Shown here: piece by piece, positions 33,936 to 41,318 of the stretch
Position numbering within the stretch: the stretch's first letter is position 1
How the letters are laid out: the number at the start of each line of letters is the position of its first letter
From: Myroides albus
GTDB lineage: Bacteria > Bacteroidota > Bacteroidia > Flavobacteriales > Flavobacteriaceae
Direction of reading: 5' to 3'
NCBI RefSeq assembly: GCF_009711045.1
Contig: NZ_WMJX01000002.1
Location: forward strand, 124,001-188,000
Length of the DNA: 64,000 bases
The notes under the pieces: generated by a model
What the model was told of the DNA's origin: nothing
Database searches by the model: none
What the model saw: only the letters and a program-made list of their open reading frames with translations
Made by a program: the position numbers and the translations under genes

Positions 33936-34376
33936 CTAATAATCACGTAAATTTTCTCCTTCGTAACTTTCTTCTTTATCTATAAGCTCACCCTTTCCAT
34001 TATAGTACAATTTGATGTTATACATATTATTCAGCGTACGCGGATAGTACTTATCCCCATTGCTCTCTTGCCTAATAACAGTTTCTGAAGTATAGAATAA
34101 CTTTCTATCTGTGTCAACCTTATAAATAAAAGTTCGCTTATCTTTATTGAAAACAACTGTCTTTACACAGCCAACAGAAATAGAGACATCTTGGGACTGA
34201 CCTTCTCTGCGAATTATCTCATAGAGTACTCCATCTCTATTGGGATCAAGGACAAGCCAGGTAGCAGTCCCTTGTATCAACATCAAACACTCCTTGTGCT
34301 CATCAAATAGAAAATTTAACTTCTTCCCAGAGAGAACCATAAAAATAGAGCGAAACCTCCAAGCATTCATCCGCAT
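33936..34376 (-). CDS. Small protein of unknown function, possibly 5'-truncated
   Basis: The frame encodes about 146 residues from the ATG at 34376; other starts at 34370 and 34340 are possible, and a TTG at 34394 extends it slightly. The sequence is beta-rich (TATWLVLDPNRDGVLYEIIRR, then KTVVFNKDKRTFIYKVDTD and NIKLYYNGKGELIDKEE) and lacks a signal peptide. Many similar Bacteroidetes proteins with YNGKGELID-type ends are secreted. The missing export signal and the long degenerate upstream region make a truncated gene possible. No function is assigned. Confidence 0.55.
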   Translation of the reverse strand: MRMNAWRFRSIFMVLSGKKLNFLFDEHKECLMLIQGTATWLVLDPNRDGVLYEIIRREGQSQDVSISVGCVKTVVFNKDKRTFIYKVDTDRKLFYTSETVIRQESNGDKYYPRTLNNMYNIKLYYNGKGELIDKEESYEGENLRDY

Positions 34377-34922
34377 CCCAATTTTATAAAACAATATGGC
34401 TTTCCAACACTAATAACAATAGTGCTTTCGTTGGACTTTCTTGCGCTTTTCTTGGGGTATCCTTCGAGTTTTACCCCCAAAAAGGCCTGTTTCAGCAAGG
34501 AAACCCCTAGAAAACCCGAAGAAACCCCAAAGGAACTCCAAAGAAACCACCGCTAACATCGCATAGATATTTCTCTAAATAAAAAATCTTTAAACTAAAT
34601 CATATACCGATTTACGATAGAAACAGGTTTTCTATCCGGACGTAAACACCCTTAATCACGTCAGCTCCAAAGCAAAAATGAAGTTTGCCCTCCTACTATT
34701 ATAGACAAGTACTATTGAAATATTGTGCAAAGTATACCGCTGGGATGAAACTAAGGCAAAAATAACTATGCCCCATAGAGCTAAGATCTTCCACTCCAGA
34801 TCTATTCTAAACCTTTGACATAGATCCAAAACAATTGTACTGGCTTTCAAATCTCATAATCGAGAACTAAATCAGCATGAGGAAATTAAAACAGGAAAAG
34901 CTACGCTAAAGAGAAATCGACT
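34377..34922. other. Intergenic region with an imperfect inverted repeat
   Basis: No convincing gene is present. The left half (34430-34550) is rich in C and A runs and contains arms at 34452-34472 and 34511-34530 that are roughly complementary. The right half is featureless. The short minus frame around 34656-34850 lacks any recognisable feature. Confidence 0.55.
34430..34550. repeat. Imperfect long inverted repeat
   Basis: The arm ttggggtatccttcgagttt (from 34452) pairs with aaaacccgaagaaaccccaa (34511-34530) with a few mismatches and one bulge. Weaker complementarity continues outward on both sides. The element is GC-richer than its surroundings and has a marked A/C strand bias in the right arm. 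It may be a dispersed intergenic repeat or a mobile-element relic. Confidence 0.5.
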
Positions 34923-35501
34923 TTACTCATACTTGTCTCGACCGTTAATCATACGGGACACGATACCGCGCTCATATGTGAACTCCGCAATAAGAATACC
35001 CAAAAAGTGTAAGACTAAAAAGCCGACAAAATAGTAAATAGAAGCTTTGTGAAGGCTCTTAATTAACGTAACGTACTTGGTAATACCAAACTCCAACATC
35101 AATCCCGTTACCAAAGAACCAAATATACAGAGATAGAAAACGATATAAACAAAGCGTTGAAAGCGAACCTTTGGAGTGATATTATTGCTAAATGGATTCT
35201 GAAATTGAATAATAGTAAAAACACCTGCCAATATACGTACAACAAAAAGCCCTAAAAGAGTATATCCAAAATAGATATGCCATATCCACATCGGCTCGCG
35301 TATCTCTCTGGCCAGATTAACCACTTCTCCTTTGCTCATCTCAATGTGGTTACTCGCAGCATAACTTGTTATGATCTCACTCATGTTTGCTTTATTCAAC
35401 CAAGTCATACGCAATACAATAGTCAACAATAGCAAGAGCATTGTGATAGCAATCAACCAGTGAATTAATCTGTAAAAACTACTGTATACTTTCTTTCCCA
35501 T
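34923..35501 (-). CDS. Cytochrome b561/b6-type membrane protein
   Basis: The 192-residue protein has four membrane helices and the histidine pattern of the bacterial cytochrome b561 superfamily. Histidine lies in YRLIHWLIAITMLLLL (helix 1), WHIYFGYTLLGLF (helix 2), and SLHKASIYYFVGFLVLHFLGI (helix 4). These would bind two b-haems and move electrons from quinol across the inner membrane, often to a partner such as a dehydrogenase or thiosulphate reductase. No partner gene is adjacent. It is a single-gene unit, divergent from the secreted protein gene at 35807. Confidence 0.85.
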   Translation of the reverse strand: MGKKVYSSFYRLIHWLIAITMLLLLLTIVLRMTWLNKANMSEIITSYAASNHIEMSKGEVVNLAREIREPMWIWHIYFGYTLLGLFVVRILAGVFTIIQFQNPFSNNITPKVRFQRFVYIVFYLCIFGSLVTGLMLEFGITKYVTLIKSLHKASIYYFVGFLVLHFLGILIAEFTYERGIVSRMINGRDKYE

Positions 35502-35613
35502 TACAACGGCGATTTAATAAATTAATTTTCTATATAAAGTTAAAAAATATAGTATTAATTTAGCAATTAACAAAATTACAAATATATAATGTATAATCAC
35601 TATGTTTTTTAAC

Positions 35614-35630
35614 TATTGTGCGGCACAATA
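35614..35630. promoter_or_regulatory. 17-bp palindrome, candidate operator
   Basis: The sequence TATTGTGCGGCACAATA is a perfect palindrome around one central base. It lies between two divergent genes, 113 nt before the cytochrome gene start and 123 nt before the -7 box of the other gene. No T tract follows, so it is not a terminator. The cognate regulator is unknown. Confidence 0.5.
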
Positions 35631-35731
35631 AAATAGCTTCTTAATCGTTATTGTTGATACAGGAGTAAAACACCTTACTAGGGAGGACAGCCATTTGCAT
35701 TTGCCCCCTTAGAAAAAGAATCAAAAGCAAA

Positions 35732-35760
35732 TTGACTTACCATTATTTATTATAAATTTG
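35732..35760 (+). promoter_or_regulatory. Promoter of the secreted acidic protein gene
   Basis: A TTG (35732-35734) and a taaatttg -7 box (35753-35760) are separated by 18 nt, a good match to the Bacteroidetes promoter TTG-N17-23-TAnnTTTG. The leader to the ATG is about 40 nt. Confidence 0.7.
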
Positions 35761-35806
35761 TAGTATTAAAATAAAAAGGTAAAAGAAATTTTTTAAAAAA
35801 ATTGGA

Positions 35807-36592
35807 ATGAAAAAAATCTTAGTATTATTTCTAATAGTTTCTACAATAACAACAACTTCTTTTGCTCAAAGCAAATCGAAAAAGCAAGAAGAGGAGTCTG
35901 CTAAAAAAGTGGAATATGTAGATATCAAATTAATTCTTGAAAATCAAGAAACATTAAAGCTGACACCTCAACAGGCTACTGCTTTCAAAATCAAAAACGA
36001 ATATATTAAAAGAGATCTACAAAAATTGAACTCCAAAAAATCGATGTCTGATATTGAAAGAAATATGCATGAAAGAGAATTAAAAGCTTCATATCTAACT
36101 TTTATAAACAGAAACCTGAATCAAGAGCAAATTGACCAATGGGCTATTTTGAAAAAAGATTTAACTGTTGTTGAGGAAGAAAAAGACTTGAAAACTGTTC
36201 TAAAAAAATTAGATCAAGACTACAAACTTGAAACAAAAGAAATCTACAGAGTGTACAAACACGATCGCAAATTATATTACGCTCAAAGAAATATAGCTAA
36301 AAAAGCGTATGAAACTAAAAAGCGTAACTTAATAGAATACTACGAAAACAAAGAAAAAGGTATTGATGAGGATCAAGAAGAAATCTTAACATTAGAGGAG
36401 ATTGCTAACTTGTATAAAGAATACGATGATTACTACGGAAAACAAGAAGGTCGTAGTGCATTGGATTATTTAGACATCAAAGAGGAATATCAAGAAGAAG
36501 AAGAATATGACGAATACGGAAACTTGATTAAACCGGAGCAAAGTACAACTACAGAAGAAGAATATGATGAATACGGTAATCTTATCAATTAA
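35807..36592 (+). CDS. Secreted charged protein with C-terminal duplicated motif
   Basis: The 261-residue protein has a signal peptide (cleavage after TTSFAQ) and a mature region dominated by charged helices, probably coiled coil, with many Lys and Glu. The C-terminus becomes very acidic and repeats EEEYDEYGNLI twice, separated by KPEQSTTT. No catalytic motif is present. The helical part, with paired LxxxQxxxF/W segments (LTPQQATAFKIKNEYI and LNQEQIDQWAILKK), recalls periplasmic adaptor-like proteins of Bacteroidetes that resemble Spy-type chaperones, but this is a weak suggestion. A strong promoter and terminator make it monocistronic. Confidence 0.8.
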   Translation: MKKILVLFLIVSTITTTSFAQSKSKKQEEESAKKVEYVDIKLILENQETLKLTPQQATAFKIKNEYIKRDLQKLNSKKSMSDIERNMHERELKASYLTFINRNLNQEQIDQWAILKKDLTVVEEEKDLKTVLKKLDQDYKLETKEIYRVYKHDRKLYYAQRNIAKKAYETKKRNLIEYYENKEKGIDEDQEEILTLEEIANLYKEYDDYYGKQEGRSALDYLDIKEEYQEEEEYDEYGNLIKPEQSTTTEEEYDEYGNLIN

Positions 36593-36621
36593 GATACCAG
36601 TTTAAGATATCAATCGCAAGG

Positions 36622-36651
36622 AAAAAAGGAGGCTAATTAGCCTCCTTTTTT
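36622..36651 (+). terminator. Terminator of the secreted acidic protein gene
   Basis: A perfect hairpin with stem aaaaaaggaggct and its complement around a 4-nt loop ends in a T run, 29 nt after the stop codon. Confidence 0.85.
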
Positions 36652-36774
36652 TGGTTATATTCAATACTGTTAAAGTACTATTTAGCTAAAAATGTCCGTT
36701 TAATACAAAAAAGCAAGTATATTAATCATGTACATTATTGTTTTTTTACCGAACTTTGCCAAAAAAGAATAACT

Positions 36775-37149
36775 ATGTCTTATATTAATAAAGTTTTAAG
36801 CGGTAAATGTCCAAACTGCGGTAAAGAGAAATTATTTCACGACAAGGGAAATCCAATTACATTTCGCATGCCTAAAATGACTAAAGAATGCGGTTCTTGT
36901 GGATATAACTTCCACAGAGAAACAGGTTTTTACTTTGGAGCGATGTATGTAAGTTATGCATTAACTGTTGCAGAAATGGTTACAGTAATGGTTCTTCGTT
37001 TACTTTTAAATGAGTTATTTGGCACTAACATATCTATGCTTCAAGCATTTATAGCAATCGTCGTTGTAGTCTTTGTTTTATGGACTTTCAACTACCGAGT
37101 GGCAAGGATTATGTGGCTAAATATGTTTTATAAAAAAGATGAAGAATAG
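36775..37149 (+). CDS. DUF983 family membrane protein
   Basis: The 124-residue protein has an N-terminal zinc-ribbon-like pair of CxxC motifs (KCPNCGKEKLF and KECGSCGYNFHRE) followed by two membrane helices (about residues 58-80 and 88-108). The layout, with GFYFGAMYVSYALTV after the ribbon, is that of DUF983 proteins, which are of unknown function and sometimes lie near cytochrome oxidase genes. It is directly upstream of tRNA-Trp. A family call is secure; a role is not known. Confidence 0.88.
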   Translation: MSYINKVLSGKCPNCGKEKLFHDKGNPITFRMPKMTKECGSCGYNFHRETGFYFGAMYVSYALTVAEMVTVMVLRLLLNELFGTNISMLQAFIAIVVVVFVLWTFNYRVARIMWLNMFYKKDEE

Positions 37150-37175
37150 TGTAGGTTTATTCGAAAACATTTATT

Positions 37176-37183
37176 TATATTTG
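37176..37183 (+). promoter_or_regulatory. -7 promoter box of tRNA-Trp
   Basis: The sequence tatatttg matches TAnnTTTG and lies 17 nt before the mature tRNA 5' end. Confidence 0.6.
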
Positions 37184-37200
37184 CACCACGAAACACAGAA

Positions 37201-37271
37201 ACGGGTGTAGTTCAAGGGTAGAATAGCGGTCTCCAAAACCGTTGATGGGGGTTCGAATCCCTCCACCCGTG
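37201..37271 (+). tRNA. tRNA-Trp (CCA anticodon)
   Basis: The 71-nt gene has acceptor ACGGGTG with CACCCGT, a D arm with AAGGGTA, the anticodon loop CTCCAAA and a GGTTCGAATCC T arm. The G discriminator base is the usual tryptophan identity element. CCA is not encoded. Confidence 0.95.
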
Positions 37272-37280
37272 CATCAAATA

Positions 37281-37316
37281 AAAAACTCCTTAATTTGCAT
37301 TAAGGAGTTTTTTTTA
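37281..37316. terminator. Terminator shared by tRNA-Trp and the AraC gene
   Basis: A 12-bp stem (aaactccttaat with attaaggagttt) around a 4-nt loop has A and T runs on both sides. The stop codon of the convergent AraC gene (37314) lies at its edge. Confidence 0.8.
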
Positions 37317-38189
37317 TTCATATCGTTTCTGAAATTCTTTTGGAGTACAATCCGCTCTCTTTTTAAATACTTTTGAGAAATAAGAATAATCCTCATAACC
37401 TAAATCAAGTGCAATTTCATTAAAGCTCTTTCCTGTATACATCAGCATACGCTTGGCTTCCAAAATAACGCGATCTAAGATAATATCGGTTGTAGTTTGA
37501 TTAACCAGAGTCTTGCAAATGCGATTAAGGTGCTTTTGAGTCATATTTAGCTTATTTGCATACACCGCTGCTGACTTTTCTATCATAAAAAACTTCTCTA
37601 ACAACCCCTCGAAAGCCTGAAAGTGATTGTAATAAGACGAACTATACTGCACCTTAAAAGATTGATCAGTCAATAACATTCTATTGGTCTCGATGTAAAA
37701 AAGAGAAACAATATTCAATAAGACCTGGTTTTTCTTCCACAGATCACCTTCTACTTCTTGAACCATCTTCTTAAACAGATGCTCTATCTCCTCCCTCTCC
37801 TGCCCAGAAATATAAAACCCATTAGGAGAAAATACAGAGCGGAACACAGGATACTCGCGTATCGACTCCCGAACGTAATACAAGTCAAAAAACTCTTGGG
37901 TGTGAAAGAATATATACCCATCGATATCCTCTGACAACACCCAGCTATGTGTCTGCCCAGGCGCTACCATGAACACACTTCCTGGTACCACATCATAAGT
38001 ATTAAAGTCAATTTCGTGCTTACCTGAACCTTTAGTAAAAATCATACACACGTAAAAATTGTGTTTGTGGGGCTTCTCTACATGGGCGTGATTTGTCTTT
38101 AAGTGATTGGGAATTGTATTGGCATAAAAGTCGTTCCTAACTTGATCATGAGTCAAATCCCCCATCTGTAACACAGTGATATTAGTCAT
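37314..38189 (-). CDS. AraC family transcriptional regulator
   Basis: The 291-residue protein has an N-terminal cupin sensing domain with the HKHNFYVCMIFTKGSGKHEIDF core and a C-terminal AraC DNA-binding domain (about residues 190-291). The second helix-turn-helix is FNEIALDLGYEDYSYFSKVFKKRADCTPKEFQKRY. The cupin histidines suggest binding of a small molecule. It stands alone between tRNA-Trp and a gene-free region, so its target may lie elsewhere. Confidence 0.92.
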   Translation of the reverse strand: MTNITVLQMGDLTHDQVRNDFYANTIPNHLKTNHAHVEKPHKHNFYVCMIFTKGSGKHEIDFNTYDVVPGSVFMVAPGQTHSWVLSEDIDGYIFFHTQEFFDLYYVRESIREYPVFRSVFSPNGFYISGQEREEIEHLFKKMVQEVEGDLWKKNQVLLNIVSLFYIETNRMLLTDQSFKVQYSSSYYNHFQAFEGLLEKFFMIEKSAAVYANKLNMTQKHLNRICKTLVNQTTTDIILDRVILEAKRMLMYTGKSFNEIALDLGYEDYSYFSKVFKKRADCTPKEFQKRYE

Positions 38190-38758
38190 TTGAAGTGGTA
38201 TTAAATTAAAAAGTGGTCACTACTGTATCATATTCAAATTCACTGCGACTTAAACTTTGTCACAGCTACGATCAAATACAATACGAGCTAAAGTGAATCC
38301 CCCTACAGTTATACTTCGACTGTAACGCAATTCAGCACACAAATTAACCTATAATCTTAACTTATGGAATAACTTTAATCATATTTTAGCATATACCTCC
38401 CAAAAACCAGCAGGTTAATTCAGATCTTACAAACCCCATTCTACAACAGAGTTATCGTTAGTTCTAAAAAGAAGAAAAAGCAATTATGCCCTAAACATCC
38501 TTCGCGATTAAAGCTGAACAACTAATTTCTTGTAATCACACCTCTTGTGAAACGTACTCAGTCATTGAGAATCGCTCAACACAAACAAGGATCAAATCTA
38601 CAAATACTCCAATCGAACAACATACACAAGCAGGGTACTCACAATCCCAAATAAACACATAGCAGAGTACAAATCATGCCAAACTTAAAGAAATCAATTT
38701 CACAACACCTTTCTGTTTTTATCAAACTTTACTATCTTTAACCCTAAATCAAATCTCG
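38190..38758. other. 569-bp intergenic region without genes
   Basis: It separates the divergent AraC gene and lipoprotein operon. A near-consensus -7 box (tatcttta) lies about 20 nt before the lipoprotein start. I see no gene, hairpin or repeat that stands out. Confidence 0.5.
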
Positions 38759-39067
38759 ATGAAAAAGACATATAAATTAGCTGCTCTATTAACAATTGTA
38801 ATCACATTTGTTTCTTGTACAAATAGTCAACAACAAAATGCTAACAACTTAGCGACATTAGACAAAAAATCATCTCGTGAAGTATCGCTAAAATCAACTG
38901 TTGTAGGCGATAGTATCTATCACATTACTTCGCAGAAGGTATGGGCTAATGGTCAGTTAATCATTGAGAAAACAGATACAATCAAAACAGTAAAAGAAGT
39001 ACCTGGTTGGAATGGAGAAGCTCCAACTACATTAGAGAAAGCACCAATATACGTAACAGTTGAATAA
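38759..39067 (+). CDS. Small lipoprotein of unknown function
   Basis: The 102-residue protein has a lipoprotein signal peptide with a VSC lipobox (lipidated C20). The mature part is polar and beta-rich, with VGDSIYHITSQKVWANGQLIIEKTDT, and has no recognised domain. Its stop TAA is directly followed by the ATG of the next gene, and that gene is followed after 9 nt by a YgiC-like enzyme, so the three form an operon. The function is probably tied to the YgiB-like protein and the ATP-grasp enzyme. Confidence 0.82.
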   Translation: MKKTYKLAALLTIVITFVSCTNSQQQNANNLATLDKKSSREVSLKSTVVGDSIYHITSQKVWANGQLIIEKTDTIKTVKEVPGWNGEAPTTLEKAPIYVTVE

Positions 39068-39451
39068 ATGATGAAAAGAAAAAGTAGTAAAGCAGTCAGC
39101 TTAGTTTTAATCACAGCAGCTTTAGCTTCTTGTTCTAAAGTAGAAGAACAAAAAGGAGATGTTCAACGTGTTTATATGCGTGCTGATAGTTCAGCTCCTT
39201 ATACTGAGGTAACTGAACAATATGAAAATCAACGTAGCCATGGAGGTGGAATGGGGAGCGCCTTACTTTGGTATATGGCATTTCGTCCAATGATGGGAGG
39301 CGGTGGCCTTGGTTATACAAGTCCAGGCTTACACCAACAATCCAATGTTGGAACAAATACTGCAAAAGCAAATGCTGTAAAAAAGACACAAACGACAAGA
39401 GGAGGCTTTGGAAATACATCTAAAGTTAAATCCAGTGGTGCAACATCTTAA
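39068..39451 (+). CDS. Gly-rich lipoprotein resembling YgiB
   Basis: The 127-residue protein has a lipoprotein signal (ALASC, lipidated C22), a middle with ALLWYMAFRPMMGGGGLGYTSPG and a Gly/Ser/Thr-rich tail ending GGFGNTSKVKSSGATS. The organisation (lipobox, WY segment, Gly-rich region, GFG near the end) is like E. coli YgiB (DUF1190), which is encoded next to ygiC as here. The start choice between two adjacent ATGs is open. Its role is unknown, though ygiB-ygiC neighbours suggest a joint envelope function. Confidence 0.75.
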   Translation: MMKRKSSKAVSLVLITAALASCSKVEEQKGDVQRVYMRADSSAPYTEVTEQYENQRSHGGGMGSALLWYMAFRPMMGGGGLGYTSPGLHQQSNVGTNTAKANAVKKTQTTRGGFGNTSKVKSSGATS

Positions 39452-39460
39452 TGAACTTAA

Positions 39461-40603
39461 ATGAAAATTAAATATTTAACGACTGACCGTGATTGGCAAA
39501 AGAGATTAGAGGATAATGGCTTTGGCTTTCACACAGACGATAACAACATTCCTTATTGGATTGAAGAATATTATTACAGTATATCTGAAGATTTTGCCAA
39601 TCAAATATTTGAGGCTACCGCAGACTTGTGGACCATGTGCCTTGAAGCAGTAGAATATGTAATCAGCCATAAGTTATACGATCATTTTCAAATTCCACTT
39701 TTCATGCAAGAGCACATTGAGAAAAGTTGGGAAAATGATGTTCCGAGCTTATATGGCCGTTTTGACTTTGCCTACGACAAGGAGACAAATCGATTAAAAG
39801 TATTGGAGTTTAATGCAGATACACCTACTTCCCTTTTCGAAACAGGTGTTATCCAATGGCAGTGGATGCAACACTACTTTGGAAATAGAGTAGATCAATT
39901 TAATTCTGTACACGACCAATTAATACAAACGTGGAAAGACCTTAAACCATACTTAAAAGGAAACACCCTCCACTTTAGTTGTATAAAAGAACACTTAGAA
40001 GATCTTACAAATGTAGAGTATCTAAGAGATTGTGCCATACAAGCAGGTATTAATACCAAGCTGATATTCGTAGAAGACATCGGATGGGATGGAGAAACTT
40101 TTACAGACTTAGAGGATGAAGTAATTACTGATATTTTCAAACTTTATCCTTGGGAGTGGTTAATCTATGAGCAATTTGCCTTACATATTCCAAATGATAT
40201 GGCTGAAGCAAACTGGATTGAGCCTTCGTGGAAAATGCTGTTGTCGAATAAGGCTATAATGCCTATTCTATGGAAGCTATATCCGAATCACCCCCTTTTA
40301 TTGGAGGCTTACTTTGACGAGCCAAATGGTATGTTAGATTATGTAAAAAAACCGCTATTGTCAAGAGAAGGTGCAAATGTTACCCTCTATCAAAATGGAA
40401 AGATTACAGAGGCTACACCAGGTGAATATGGTGAGGAAGGATACATCTGCCAAGCATTAGCAAAACTACATCGAGAAAATACAGGATACTCTATCATCGG
40501 AAGCTGGATCATCGGACAAGAACCATGTGGCATCACCTTTAGAGAGAGTAATCGACTAATTACAACAGACAAAAGTAGGTTTATCCCTCATATCATAGAA
40601 TAA
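39461..40603 (+). CDS. Glutathionylspermidine synthase family protein (YgiC-like)
   Basis: The 380-residue protein matches the ATP-grasp glutathionylspermidine synthase-like domain seen in YgiC and YjfC. The GRFDFAYDKETNRLKVLEFNADTPTSLFETG segment and the later LLSREGANVTLYQNG and STIIGSW-like GYSIIGSWIIGQEPCGITFRE segments carry nucleotide and metal-binding residues. Family members ligate an amine to a carboxyl group of a peptide using ATP. The stand-alone enzymes do not make glutathionylspermidine; their peptide substrate is not firmly known. It ends the operon with two lipoproteins and is followed by a terminator. Confidence 0.9.
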   Translation: MKIKYLTTDRDWQKRLEDNGFGFHTDDNNIPYWIEEYYYSISEDFANQIFEATADLWTMCLEAVEYVISHKLYDHFQIPLFMQEHIEKSWENDVPSLYGRFDFAYDKETNRLKVLEFNADTPTSLFETGVIQWQWMQHYFGNRVDQFNSVHDQLIQTWKDLKPYLKGNTLHFSCIKEHLEDLTNVEYLRDCAIQAGINTKLIFVEDIGWDGETFTDLEDEVITDIFKLYPWEWLIYEQFALHIPNDMAEANWIEPSWKMLLSNKAIMPILWKLYPNHPLLLEAYFDEPNGMLDYVKKPLLSREGANVTLYQNGKITEATPGEYGEEGYICQALAKLHRENTGYSIIGSWIIGQEPCGITFRESNRLITTDKSRFIPHIIE

Positions 40604-40610
40604 TTTATTA

Positions 40611-40641
40611 AAGCTGATAACAACGATATCAGCTTTTTTTA
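40611..40641 (+). terminator. Terminator of the YgiB/YgiC-like operon
   Basis: A 9-bp stem (aagctgata with tatcagctt) around a 7-nt loop is followed by a run of T, 8 nt after the stop codon. Confidence 0.8.
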
Positions 40642-40690
40642 TCAACCCAAATGTTTCTTGACGAAACACATACTTACTAATCCATAAACC

Positions 40691-41263
40691 ATGACATCAG
40701 AATTTATTTACGACAAGACTTATGAGAATGTAGTCTTTAATCCTCACGATATTTCCTTCAAAGAGTTTGAAAACTGTCAATTTATCAATTGCGATTTTAC
40801 GCAATGTTCTTTCCTTGCTACTATATTTATGGATTGCAACTTTAGACATTGCAATTTTAAAGATGCGCAAATAGGTCATATTGGCTTCAGAACTTGTCAT
40901 TTTTTCAATACCAATTTTACAAGGGTAAACTTTTCCATGATGGATCAAACGATCTTTGACTTTACCTTTACAGATTGCAATTTAGAGTTCACGCAATTCT
41001 ATGGTCTTAAACTAAAGAATCAGATGTTTACCAACTGTAGTATGATTAGTGTTGATTTTTCAGATGCTGATTTGACTATGGCTATGTTTGACAATTGCAA
41101 TTTATATCGCGCTGTCTTCCACAAAGCAAACGCTGAACGCGCAGATTTCTACACAAGTTACAATTACGATATTGACCCACAGTTTACCAAAATCAAAAAA
41201 GCAATTTTCTCTAAAGATGGTTTGGCAGGTTTATTGATAAAATACCAATTAGTACTAAAATAA
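40691..41263 (+). CDS. Pentapeptide-repeat protein
   Basis: The 190-residue protein is made of A(N/D)LXX-type pentapeptide repeats with aromatic or Leu centres, for example CQFINCDFTQCSF, CNFRHCNFKDA and CNLYRAVFHKANAERADF. It should form a right-handed quadrilateral beta-helix. It contains a non-repeat interruption (DQTIFDFTFTDC region) and a C-terminal helix (FSKDGLAGLLIKYQL), the layout of two-domain proteins such as Qnr and similar cytosolic PRPs. Qnr-type proteins protect gyrase from quinolones, but the repeats alone do not show this. It is monocistronic. The function is unassigned. Confidence 0.88.
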   Translation: MTSEFIYDKTYENVVFNPHDISFKEFENCQFINCDFTQCSFLATIFMDCNFRHCNFKDAQIGHIGFRTCHFFNTNFTRVNFSMMDQTIFDFTFTDCNLEFTQFYGLKLKNQMFTNCSMISVDFSDADLTMAMFDNCNLYRAVFHKANAERADFYTSYNYDIDPQFTKIKKAIFSKDGLAGLLIKYQLVLK

Positions 41264-41318
41264 TAGAATATCTCTATTATTTCTATTACTTTAGTTATCA
41301 GTAAATACCAATAAGTTC

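Larger units (their letters stand above)
35502..35806. other. Divergent promoter region with a 17-bp palindrome
   Basis: The region holds a perfect palindrome at 35614-35630 and a TTG plus -7 box promoter near its right end. No gene is present. Confidence 0.6.

Noticed and set aside
34656-34850. Minus-strand frame of 64 codons
   Set aside because: No promoter box, ordinary composition bias and no recognisable feature; probably chance.
40691-41263. Calling the pentapeptide-repeat protein Qnr
   Set aside because: Only general layout agrees; no diagnostic Qnr loop residues were verified.
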